DNA of 13,833 bases, from the NCBI GenBank assembly GCA_023443725.1, contig JAEZTF010000018.1, positions 1-13,833 of the forward strand, in the 5' to 3' direction. The position numbers and the translations under genes were made by a program. The notes under the pieces are model-generated. The model worked only from the letters and a program-made list of their open reading frames with translations. It had not been told where the DNA came from and ran no database searches. Within the stretch, counting starts at the first letter, position 1. Each line of letters begins with the position of its first letter. The stretch is from Candidatus Parcubacteria bacterium. Lineage in GTDB: Bacteria > Patescibacteriota > Microgenomatia > UBA12405. Of the stretch, positions 1 through 6,663 are shown piece after piece.

Positions 1-1
1 T

Positions 2-1027
2 GCGTATACTGCTTGGAATTTATTTTATGTTATGGGTGATTCTAGTTTGTGTGACAGAAGAAGGGTATTACCAACTTATACTGGTATCATTAGTGATGGA
101 ATTAGGACTTTGAATCCTGAATATAAAGCAATGCAAAAATGGAAAATTGGGGTTGGTGATGATAAGTTATCTGAAGCTGAATGGTTTGGTGGTCCTTTGG
201 GAGCTTATGTTCAAACTATTATGTCGATGGAAAAAAAGATTGGCCCTATAGATAAAGAAACAAAAAAGACAATTAGAGAAAAAATTGCAGATGGAACTTT
301 TCGTATTTTAGCAAATAAGATGTGTTATGGTTTCTTTGATTTTACTAGTGGAAGTAGAGACCTTTATGATAAGGATGGAAAACCTTTTTACGATAAAAAA
401 ACTGATCATGGAGAAAGTGTTACATTGGCTCAATTGCTTAGATATTATGCTTTTGATGAGTCAGGAAGATTGATAGATGAATCAAAGAGAAGGGAGTTTA
501 GTTTTGGAAATAAGGAAGTTGATTTTATGAATTGGTTTAGAGATCAACAAGAAGCGGCGGCTCTTACATTTAGTTGTATAACAGGAAATGTAGATGTTAA
601 AGATGTTGGTAAGTTTGTTTCAAGTATACGAACTGCTTTTGGAATGATTAATGGCATTGGATATGACGGAAAAAGGGTTTTTAATTACACTACTAAACCT
701 GATTTATGGGCTAATATTTTATTAGGATCTTTTGGTGTAGATATGAGTAGATTGTCAACTGATCATGTAAGAATAAAAGCTGGTTCAGCTGATTATGGTA
801 ATTTTGTTTTAAATTTTTTAACCAAAGTTTTAAAGTTAAATGATATGGATGTTGATATTAGATCAACTATGAAATATTTAGGTGTGGACATTAAAGATAA
901 TGAAAAATTAGAAGACGTATTTAATAAAATACCTGTTGTTTTAAGAAATGATCATCAAAGAGAAGAAGAAAGAAAAAATACAGTCAAATTTTACCAAAAA
1001 TATAGAGACCAGAAAGTTCCTAATTAA
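2..1027 (+). CDS. Hypothetical protein, 5'-truncated by the window edge
   Basis: The frame is open from base 2 to a TAA at 1025-1027. The ten codons before the first ATG (base 32) read AYTAWNLFYV with no stop and look coding, so the true start lies left of the window and 32 is probably an internal methionine. About 341 residues are visible. They are mostly soluble and charged, with no clear transmembrane segment, signal peptide or catalytic motif that I recognise. The C-terminus is highly charged (HQREEERKN). It converges on the VirB6-like gene with a 16-bp gap. CPR pilus and secretion loci often carry large proteins of unknown function, so a link to the neighbouring machine is possible but is inference from position only. 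Confidence 0.8.
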   Translation, partial: AYTAWNLFYVMGDSSLCDRRRVLPTYTGIISDGIRTLNPEYKAMQKWKIGVGDDKLSEAEWFGGPLGAYVQTIMSMEKKIGPIDKETKKTIREKIADGTFRILANKMCYGFFDFTSGSRDLYDKDGKPFYDKKTDHGESVTLAQLLRYYAFDESGRLIDESKRREFSFGNKEVDFMNWFRDQQEAAALTFSCITGNVDVKDVGKFVSSIRTAFGMINGIGYDGKRVFNYTTKPDLWANILLGSFGVDMSRLSTDHVRIKAGSADYGNFVLNFLTKVLKLNDMDVDIRSTMKYLGVDIKDNEKLEDVFNKIPVVLRNDHQREEERKNTVKFYQKYRDQKVPN

Positions 1028-1043
1028 AAGAACTAACTTACTT

Positions 1044-2705
1044 TTATTCCATGTTTTCTGCATCACCTCTGGTTTCGTTTTTAGCAACGCTGGAAGCTGA
1101 TTTTCCACCTAAAGCTCTGTTTCCATAAAATAAAGCTTTCCTCCATAATGGTCCTTCTCTGTTTCCATATTTTTGATCTAGACTATTTACAGCTGTTTTT
1201 CCTCCTGTTTGGGCTTGTTTACCAACAAAAGCACCGATTGGGGCGAAGGATTCGCCCATAGCCTTACCAAAGGCAGAAGGTTTGATTTGGAAAATAACTT
1301 CTGGAATTAATTTTGGAAGTTTAGAGACTAACATAAGGCCACCTAAACCAAAAGCAACAGCAAGAATACCACCAGATCCATAGGAAGCAGTAAGAACATT
1401 TAACATTTTTGTACCTAATGGATTCCACATAGTATAAGTGCTACCAGCAACAGTGTTCATAATAGTCTTAATAAGAACCAATATGATCATACTGATAGGA
1501 AATACCATAAGATTGGCTAAAATTTCGATAAACCAAGTATTAAAGCCCATTTTCATATTTGGGATAGCACCAAGGGCAATTTCTAGAGGGGCAATAATAG
1601 TTCTTAAAATAATACTTACATAACATTTAAGAAGTCCAAAAAGGAATTTAAATGTCCAAACCATAATAAGAATAAGAAGAGCTAGTGTTATAACGATTAA
1701 ACTGATACCACCGACAATGACACCACCTACTGGTGTTAAGATGAAACCACTAATTACTCCTATTATTAAAGAAATAATAGTTGACCAAATAGCTAAAGTA
1801 CCAGCTGGAACTAGAGCAAATAAACGATTCATAATGTGAGGATTGTTTAAGGTTTCCATGACAGTTTGATTGATACCATTACTGCCAGCGGCATTTTTGA
1901 TAATAGATAAACCAAGACCTTCAACAACATAGGTAAGATCAATCATAAGACCAACTATGGCATAGGAGAAGGTAACTAAAATTAGAGAAGTAATTAGTTT
2001 GGGAATGGCGTTTTGAAGAGTGATAACTGCTTGAGGACTGACTTTAACACGAAGCATGATTAAAACCCCAATAACGACGAAAATTACGGAGAAAAGTATG
2101 TAAGTAGCGTTTCTAAAACCTTTCCATAAATTCATAATAGGTGATAAACCTTGATAACCACTATCAGCATAAGCTGGTTTACCTAGAAAATTATTTTTGA
2201 CATAAGCAATATATTCTTGTCCAGAAATAGGAATACTGTAGGCCATAGCAATGGCTTGATTTCCAAAACCAATTAAACCACCAGGTACCCAAGTAGTATT
2301 TTTGCCAGTTAAAACTGAATTGGGGATAGTACCGGCTAAAACATTAATACCAGCCATAGCATTACTACCAAGAGATTCTTTCATCCAAGATTCTTGATTG
2401 TTACCTTGTTCCATAGCATCTTGTTTGTCTCTAAAAGTGTCAGCGGCAGTATCGTTGGAAATAGTAATGTTTTCCATGTCTATTTCTGGTTCGGAGCTAC
2501 TAGAAACAACTTCTGCTGGAGGAGTATCGGAAGTGGTATCTGATTCAGCGTCTTGAGCTAAAATAGTTTTACTAATAAAAACGGCTGAAAATAAGACAAA
2601 AACAATTAAGCCAATTTTGAAATATTTATTTATTCCAATTTTGGGGAAAACAGGAAGATCACGACGGTTAAGTCGATTGAGGATTGACTTAATTTTTGAT
2701 TGCAT
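1044..2705 (-). CDS. VirB6/TrbL-like polytopic inner-membrane protein of a type IV secretion system
   Basis: A 553-residue membrane protein. Visible parts are a basic N-terminus, a first membrane segment at about 31-50, a Ser/Thr/Glu-rich probably extracytoplasmic stretch at about 51-195, then a core of roughly six to seven hydrophobic segments (about 199-220, 235-262, 302-350 as two or more, 391-415 and 435-462). A basic, Gly-rich, probably cytoplasmic tail begins at about 473. This architecture and the position next to VirB2-like pilins fit the VirB6/TrbL family, which forms the inner-membrane channel of type IV secretion systems. It follows the SpoIID gene by 18 bp and should be the last gene of that transcription unit. 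No Shine-Dalgarno is visible. The family is poorly conserved in sequence, so the call rests on topology and context; another polytopic pilus-assembly protein is the alternative. Confidence 0.66.
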   Translation of the reverse strand: MQSKIKSILNRLNRRDLPVFPKIGINKYFKIGLIVFVLFSAVFISKTILAQDAESDTTSDTPPAEVVSSSSEPEIDMENITISNDTAADTFRDKQDAMEQGNNQESWMKESLGSNAMAGINVLAGTIPNSVLTGKNTTWVPGGLIGFGNQAIAMAYSIPISGQEYIAYVKNNFLGKPAYADSGYQGLSPIMNLWKGFRNATYILFSVIFVVIGVLIMLRVKVSPQAVITLQNAIPKLITSLILVTFSYAIVGLMIDLTYVVEGLGLSIIKNAAGSNGINQTVMETLNNPHIMNRLFALVPAGTLAIWSTIISLIIGVISGFILTPVGGVIVGGISLIVITLALLILIMVWTFKFLFGLLKCYVSIILRTIIAPLEIALGAIPNMKMGFNTWFIEILANLMVFPISMIILVLIKTIMNTVAGSTYTMWNPLGTKMLNVLTASYGSGGILAVAFGLGGLMLVSKLPKLIPEVIFQIKPSAFGKAMGESFAPIGAFVGKQAQTGGKTAVNSLDQKYGNREGPLWRKALFYGNRALGGKSASSVAKNETRGDAENME

Positions 2706-2723
2706 ATTTAAGTTTAGTTTAAA

Positions 2724-4349
2724 TTATTTTATTTTACAATAAGAGTTTGGAGCTTTACCTAATTTTTTATAAGCGGCTTCTTCAAAAGCTTTGCTGTCAG
2801 GAAATGAAGGAGTGGTATAAGTAGCACTGATACCACCAATACTATTGTGATAAGTAGAGGAAATAGAAGGACCACAAAAAGAACGAGCATATTGACTGGA
2901 AAATGGTCTACCAGAGGCAGCATCAACCATAACCATATAGGCAGTAGATTTGACAGCAATGTCAAAGTTTGGTTTAGCACCAATAATCTCGCAGCGGAAA
3001 ACTTGACAAGCAGCAGTAGTACAAATTGGTCGACTAAATCCAAGAGTTCTGACATAGGCATAAGTTCTAGCGGCAATAGCTTGAGCTTGAAGAGCGGCCA
3101 TACCACCAACTTTTGAATCTCCCCAGAAACTTGGCAATTCTCCAAGTCCGCGGAGATAATCTTCAATAAACATTTTAGATCGATCGGCACAAGCATCACC
3201 ATTTTCATTACTAATTTCAATATTAAGATTTTTGATACCGGCAATAGTTTTGAGATTAACAAGTCGAATGTTGCCATAATAAGCTTTTAAAATACCTTCG
3301 TAGCTAGCGCCATTAATAGCCATACCAAGAGCACCATACTGACTCATACCGTGACAATGACTTTTTTCGGCAGGACAAGGACCACTGTCTTCTCTTTCTG
3401 GTAAACCTTCTTGATCTAATTGCCAAGAATAGGGATGAAGATAATCTTTAAACATTTCTTTGAGAGTGGCAGCTTTAGTAGAGTCATATGGGGTTAATTC
3501 TTTTTTACCGTAACGGCCAACAACAGCTTTTAAATCTTCATTGGGAATAAAACTAGAAAAAACGGCTTGTTGTTGTTGACTATTATCAAGAAGCATAGCC
3601 TTGGCACCGTCTGGATCAAAAACGCTACCGGTTGGAGTAGGATTTTGATGTGAAGCTGGAATAAAAGTACGTAAACTGGTATTTAATTCACGACTAGTGA
3701 CTCCGGCAGCGTCTTTTTCATCTTGAAAAGCTCCTCGAGGAATTTGGGAAATATTATTATAGAGAGTTCTAAAATAAGTGTCGGAATTGGCTGGTAGAGT
3801 GTAATTATAAGAATCCATTTTGGCAGAATCATAATCGATTGGATTTATGGGATCATCTTTGTCATAAAGAATTTTTTCACCCTTTTTGTAGAAAAAATAA
3901 ACTAGAGTAGAAAATCTAATATCGGTACAATTATCACTTATTTTTGTATTGGTACAAACTTCACCACAAAAATAGGCAATGATACTATCACTATAACGGC
4001 CTTCAATAACAGATCTAAGATAGGTTCCTTTACGATATCTTTGAGTAGCTAGAGCTTGAGCTCTAGTATTAGCGTCTTGATTTTTTTGGTTATAATCGGT
4101 AAATTTTGATCTTTGTAAACAATCAACTGGTTGTTCTTTGGCAAACCAAGCTTTTATTTCCATTTTAAAATTAGCGAAAAAAGCACCAAGAGCAGCCCAA
4201 AGATCCTTCCAAAATTGTTCCCAAGTTACTTTTTTTTGTTCGGTTTGTTGAGTATTGGAATCGGTAGTAGCGGCATAGGAGACAATAGGAGAAGTGACAA
4301 AAAATGGAATTACCAAAAATAGGGCAAGAATAAGAATTTTTTTGATCAT
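2724..4349 (-). CDS. Secreted SpoIID/LytB-domain protein, probable peptidoglycan lytic enzyme of the pilus locus
   Basis: A 541-residue protein with an N-terminal signal peptide or anchor (about 1-27, ending near VSYAATT). A large unrecognised region of about 40-320 is followed by SpoIID-family motifs: HCHGMSQYGA at 331-340 with a following ILKAYY, EDYLRGLGELP at 396-406 containing the presumed catalytic Glu404, AQAIAARTYA at 422-431, and a CQVF stretch from 448. SpoIID enzymes cleave peptidoglycan glycan strands as lytic transglycosylases. Here the HGMSQYGA block precedes the catalytic block, whereas it is C-terminal in the sporulation protein; the order seen here also occurs in other SpoIID/LytB proteins. 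The mature protein is cysteine-rich, suggesting disulphides. Its ATG directly abuts the TAG of the upstream pilin gene (TAGATG), which points to coupled translation. Its place among pilin and VirB6 genes suggests it opens the wall for the pilus, the job of VirB1 elsewhere. Confidence 0.8.
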   Translation of the reverse strand: MIKKILILALFLVIPFFVTSPIVSYAATTDSNTQQTEQKKVTWEQFWKDLWAALGAFFANFKMEIKAWFAKEQPVDCLQRSKFTDYNQKNQDANTRAQALATQRYRKGTYLRSVIEGRYSDSIIAYFCGEVCTNTKISDNCTDIRFSTLVYFFYKKGEKILYDKDDPINPIDYDSAKMDSYNYTLPANSDTYFRTLYNNISQIPRGAFQDEKDAAGVTSRELNTSLRTFIPASHQNPTPTGSVFDPDGAKAMLLDNSQQQQAVFSSFIPNEDLKAVVGRYGKKELTPYDSTKAATLKEMFKDYLHPYSWQLDQEGLPEREDSGPCPAEKSHCHGMSQYGALGMAINGASYEGILKAYYGNIRLVNLKTIAGIKNLNIEISNENGDACADRSKMFIEDYLRGLGELPSFWGDSKVGGMAALQAQAIAARTYAYVRTLGFSRPICTTAACQVFRCEIIGAKPNFDIAVKSTAYMVMVDAASGRPFSSQYARSFCGPSISSTYHNSIGGISATYTTPSFPDSKAFEEAAYKKLGKAPNSYCKIK

Positions 4350-4697
4350 CTACGATCCGATATTAAAATTGGTAACATCAACTCCAGTAAGTTTTTTGAT
4401 AAGTAGAATGATAAGCCAAGAAACAATAACACCGATAAGACCGGCAATTGAGAGGGTTAGAGTAGAAGTGGCCACGGCAGCTTTTTTGGGATCACCGCCA
4501 GCAGTAAGATATTTAAAACCACCAACAATAAACATAATAAAAAAAGCTATTCCAGCAGCCCAGCCAACTACTTGAAGAAGATTTTTAAAAAGACATTCAG
4601 CACCTTTGATAGTAGCAACATCACCTTGGACACAAGTACCACTCCAAGCTGCGGCACAGGCGGGTTTGACTAGAGAAAAATTTTGTAGATTAAACAT
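4350..4697 (-). CDS. TrbC/VirB2-like pilin paralogue 6 (leader gene of the SpoIID/VirB6 unit)
   Basis: A small protein (115 aa from this start) with two hydrophobic helices of about 40-64 and 77-102, separated by a short polar turn carrying GGDPKK at 67-72. It has the two-helix hairpin layout of VirB2/TrbC pilins and is clearly related to the five genes upstream. It differs by having three cysteines in the N-terminal segment (residues 14, 22 and 35). An ATG at 4712 would add five residues, but that codon touches a TATAAT at 4704-4709. Transcription from that element would begin at or near 4697, so I prefer 4697. The stop codon abuts the SpoIID start. Confidence 0.75.
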   Translation of the reverse strand: MFNLQNFSLVKPACAAAWSGTCVQGDVATIKGAECLFKNLLQVVGWAAGIAFFIMFIVGGFKYLTAGGDPKKAAVATSTLTLSIAGLIGVIVSWLIILLIKKLTGVDVTNFNIGS

Positions 4698-4703
4698 AAA
4701 ATG

Positions 4704-4709
4704 ATTATA
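4704..4709 (-). promoter_or_regulatory. Promoter -10 element giving a leaderless start at 4697
   Basis: A perfect TATAAT on the minus strand followed by six bases and then ATG, so the expected start point is the A of the start codon. No good -35 is visible because that position falls inside the terminator hairpin. It restarts transcription for the sixth pilin, SpoIID and VirB6 genes. Confidence 0.5.
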
Positions 4710-4713
4710 CATT

Positions 4714-4740
4714 AAAAAAACATCCCGCCGCAGCGGGATG
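4714..4740 (-). terminator. Rho-independent terminator after pilin 5
   Basis: A GC-rich perfect inverted repeat (CATCCCGC, four-base loop, GCGGGATG at 4721-4740) is followed on the minus strand by seven T residues (4714-4720). Flanking A/T bases extend the stem by three pairs. It is the only strong GC-rich hairpin in this AT-rich cluster and lies just past the stop of the 4761-5138 gene, so it ends the five-pilin transcript. In the + direction the T-run is only three bases. Confidence 0.85.
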
Positions 4741-4760
4741 TTTAATATTCTTAAAAAAGA

Positions 4761-5138
4761 TTATTGGAATGATTGGAATTTTAAATTGAAAATATCAACA
4801 CCAAAGAGAGTACCAATAAGTTTCATAATTGCCCATGATGCAAAGACGATAGCTAAACCAATAAGAGCATTGGTAATTTGGGCTCGAGCTTCACCAACTT
4901 TTTTCTCATCTCCACCAGAAGTGACCCATCTAAGACCACCAGTGACAAGAATAAAGAAGAAAACTAAAGAAACAACAACGAGAACTAAAGTGATAGCACC
5001 AGAAATAATACTGTTAATAGTAAGACCGGTAACTCCGCCCCATTCTGAACCTTTTGGCATAAGATTAACCCCATCTGCGGCATAAATTGGAGCAACTAAA
5101 GCAGCCATTTCGATTTTGTTTTTAATATCTTTAAACAT
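4761..5138 (-). CDS. TrbC/VirB2-like pilin paralogue 5
   Basis: A 125-residue protein. The N-terminal portion (1-35) contains an APIYAADG stretch that could be a signal-peptidase site. It is followed by a long hydrophobic helix at about 45-68, a turn with GGDEKK at 75-80, and a second helix at about 86-110. The hairpin and the G-D-x-K-K turn match the neighbouring paralogues and the VirB2/TrbC pilin layout. It lies between a 57-bp gap upstream (AT-rich, only weak promoter-like sequence) and a terminator downstream, so it is probably the last gene of the five-pilin transcript. No Shine-Dalgarno is visible. Confidence 0.75.
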   Translation of the reverse strand: MFKDIKNKIEMAALVAPIYAADGVNLMPKGSEWGGVTGLTINSIISGAITLVLVVVSLVFFFILVTGGLRWVTSGGDEKKVGEARAQITNALIGLAIVFASWAIMKLIGTLFGVDIFNLKFQSFQ

Positions 5139-5195
5139 GTTAATTTAATTAATAATTAATAAGTTATATAAATAATATCAATAATTTCTGAAATA

Positions 5196-5546
5196 TTAAA
5201 GTGTTGGCCAGGTTAACTTGAGTTCTTTAAGACCAGAAACTCCAGTGACAGTACCAACAAGTTTAAGAATGGCAAAGAGAGAGAAGATAACTATGATACC
5301 AACAAAGGAATAGAGAATAGCTTTTTGAGATTCTTCCCATTTTTTAGGATCACCATTGCTAGAAATCATGTGATAAGCAGCCATAACAAAATGCCAAATG
5401 AAATAGACTGTACCAACGATCATAAAGATACTAATAATGGATTGGATAACATTGTTGACATAGCCAGTAGGATTACCTGAAATATTTTCAGATTGATTAA
5501 GAACAGGATTGGTAATTTGAGCAAGAAGAAAATTATTTAAAGCCAT
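5196..5546 (-). CDS. TrbC/VirB2-like pilin paralogue 4
   Basis: A 116-residue protein with a polar, Asn-rich N-terminus (1-33), a hydrophobic helix at about 36-60, a turn with NGDPKK at 64-69, and a second helix at about 75-98. The C-terminus ends KLTWPTL. The start lies two bases after the stop of the upstream paralogue, so the two are co-transcribed and probably translationally coupled. It is assigned to the VirB2/TrbC-like group from the shared hairpin and turn motif. It has no catalytic motif and is presumably a structural subunit. Confidence 0.75.
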   Translation of the reverse strand: MALNNFLLAQITNPVLNQSENISGNPTGYVNNVIQSIISIFMIVGTVYFIWHFVMAAYHMISSNGDPKKWEESQKAILYSFVGIIVIFSLFAILKLVGTVTGVSGLKELKLTWPTL

Positions 5547-5548
5547 AC

Positions 5549-5893
5549 TTATTTGCCAATTGAATTGATAAATTGACCAAGATTGAAAACATATTGAAGA
5601 CCAAGAAGTTTACCTAAGAAAGCAGTAACACCGAAAGCAATGACAACAATGGTTATACCTAAAATACCTTGAGTAAGACGATCTCTAGCGGCTTTGAGCT
5701 TAGCGGCGTCTCCTTGAGAAGAAAGAAAAGAGTAACCAGCAAAAATAACTTGAAAAGCAAAGAAAATAAAAGCAATGATAGTGAGAGCACCAATAACAGT
5801 ACTGATAATTTTTTCTAATTGAGATGCTCCGTCAGTAACAGGAATCCCTGGTCCAGTAATGGTATAAGCTAATGTTTTAGTTACCAGGTCCAT
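5549..5893 (-). CDS. TrbC/VirB2-like pilin paralogue 3
   Basis: A 114-residue two-helix protein with helices at about 30-54 and 72-93 and a turn QGDAAK at 60-65, in which the second residue of the usual KK pair is shifted. The start overlaps the end of the upstream paralogue by 17 bp, with no Shine-Dalgarno visible. It is longer after the second helix than its neighbours, ending in GQFINSIGK. It belongs to the tandem pilin-like family by layout and motif. Confidence 0.74.
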   Translation of the reverse strand: MDLVTKTLAYTITGPGIPVTDGASQLEKIISTVIGALTIIAFIFFAFQVIFAGYSFLSSQGDAAKLKAARDRLTQGILGITIVVIAFGVTAFLGKLLGLQYVFNLGQFINSIGK

Positions 5894-6200
5894 AAATTTG
5901 AAAATCTAAAATATTAATACCAAATATTTTACCAACAACTGAAGCAATGATGAAAGCGCTAGCAACTATAATAAGACCAATAATGCTTTGCCAAATTTTA
6001 GTCCAAGCAAGTTCGGCTTTTTTAGGATCACCGTTGGCACTAATATAACTATAACCAGCCATAATTATTTGAACAACAAAAAATAAACCAGCAATAACAC
6101 CGGCAAATTTTAAAATATTACTAATCAAGTCAAAAAGGCCTGAACCTTTATCAGAAGCGTAACTGGTTGGATTTGAAATAGTTCCGAATATTCCTAACAT
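5877..6200 (-). CDS. TrbC/VirB2-like pilin paralogue 2
   Basis: A 107-residue protein with a short polar N-terminus, a first helix at about 32-53, the turn NGDPKK at 56-61, and a second helix at about 69-92. It begins seven bases after the stop of the first paralogue and overlaps the next by 17 bp. No long cleavable signal peptide as in classical VirB2 is evident. The family call is by hairpin layout and context. Confidence 0.75.
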   Translation of the reverse strand: MLGIFGTISNPTSYASDKGSGLFDLISNILKFAGVIAGLFFVVQIIMAGYSYISANGDPKKAELAWTKIWQSIIGLIIVASAFIIASVVGKIFGINILDFQIYGPGN

Positions 6201-6207
6201 AAGGTTA

Positions 6208-6540
6208 TTATAAGCTAGAATTTAAAATTTGAACACCAGTAAGGACTTGAATGATCTCAATTATAAAATAAGCAGAAAAAATAACTGCAAAACCGATAAC
6301 AGCACTGGTGATGGCTGCTTGAGCTTGGCCAGTTTTCTTTGAATCACTGGAGCCAGCACTAGAAATAAACATAATGCCGCCAAAAACCAAAAGAAAAAGA
6401 AAGATAATACCAGCAATAACCATGGAGTTTTTTAAAAGAGATGAAACAAGTGGAGCAGCACTAGAGTAGGTATTGGCGAGATTTTTACCGTCACCAAAGG
6501 TGACTTGTTCTCCCCAATTGAAAGCTAATAGATGATTCAT
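6208..6540 (-). CDS. TrbC/VirB2-like pilin paralogue 1 (first gene of the cluster)
   Basis: A 110-residue protein with a polar 35-residue N-terminus, a hydrophobic helix at about 39-60, a turn SAGSSDSKK at 61-69 (the G-D-P-K-K motif is relaxed here), and a second helix at about 76-103. It is the most diverged of the six in the turn. A TATAAT seven bases upstream of the ATG marks it as the promoter-proximal gene of the minus-strand cluster, divergent from the 7TM gene. Confidence 0.74.
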   Translation of the reverse strand: MNHLLAFNWGEQVTFGDGKNLANTYSSAAPLVSSLLKNSMVIAGIIFLFLLVFGGIMFISSAGSSDSKKTGQAQAAITSAVIGFAVIFSAYFIIEIIQVLTGVQILNSSL

Positions 6541-6547
6541 TAGTTGA

Positions 6548-6553
6548 ATTATA
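6548..6553 (-). promoter_or_regulatory. Promoter -10 element for the pilin cluster, near-leaderless
   Basis: TATAAT on the minus strand, seven bases before the ATG at 6540, predicting a leader of zero or one base. No consensus -35 is found at 16-18 bp spacing. Confidence 0.5.
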
Positions 6554-6590
6554 CCTTAAATTAATAAGGGAGTGGAATTGTCTAAATAAG

Positions 6591-6599
6591 TGCTATAAT
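6591..6599 (+). promoter_or_regulatory. Extended -10 promoter upstream of the 7TM gene
   Basis: TGCTATAAT is a perfect extended -10. Transcription from it would start near 6606 and give a leader of nearly 60 bases that runs through two inverted repeats before the ATG at 6664. It is a second, more distal promoter than the one at 6652. Confidence 0.45.
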
Positions 6600-6610
6600 A
6601 CGGCACAAAA

Positions 6611-6627
6611 ATAGATCGTAGATCTAT
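6611..6627. repeat. Inverted repeat ATAGATC-GTA-GATCTAT, possible operator
   Basis: Perfect seven-base arms around a three-base spacer, in the divergent intergenic region just downstream of the start point predicted from the 6591 promoter. The position suits a repressor site for the + strand cluster. No regulator gene is in the window. Confidence 0.35.
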
Positions 6628-6633
6628 AAATAA

Positions 6634-6650
6634 ATAAAATTAAATTTTAT
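6634..6650. repeat. AT-only inverted repeat next to the proximal -10
   Basis: ATAAAATT-A-AATTTTAT, eight-base arms with one central base, ending one base before the TATAAT at 6652. It could bind a regulator, but short AT palindromes arise easily in DNA of this composition. Confidence 0.25.
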
Positions 6651-6651
6651 C

Positions 6652-6657
6652 TATAAT
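6652..6657 (+). promoter_or_regulatory. Proximal -10 giving a leaderless 7TM mRNA
   Basis: TATAAT, then AAAGTT, then ATG at 6664. The six-base distance places the expected transcript start on the A of the start codon. No -35 consensus is seen. Confidence 0.45.
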
Positions 6658-6663
6658 AAAGTT

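Noticed and set aside
2759..3277. 172-residue reading frame on the minus strand inside the SpoIID gene
   Set aside because: It lies in another frame of a gene with clear SpoIID motifs; its Leu-rich product is a composition artefact.
4738..5085. 115-residue + strand frame opposite pilin 5
   Set aside because: It is antisense to a clear member of the pilin family and starts inside the terminator hairpin; no coding signal of its own.
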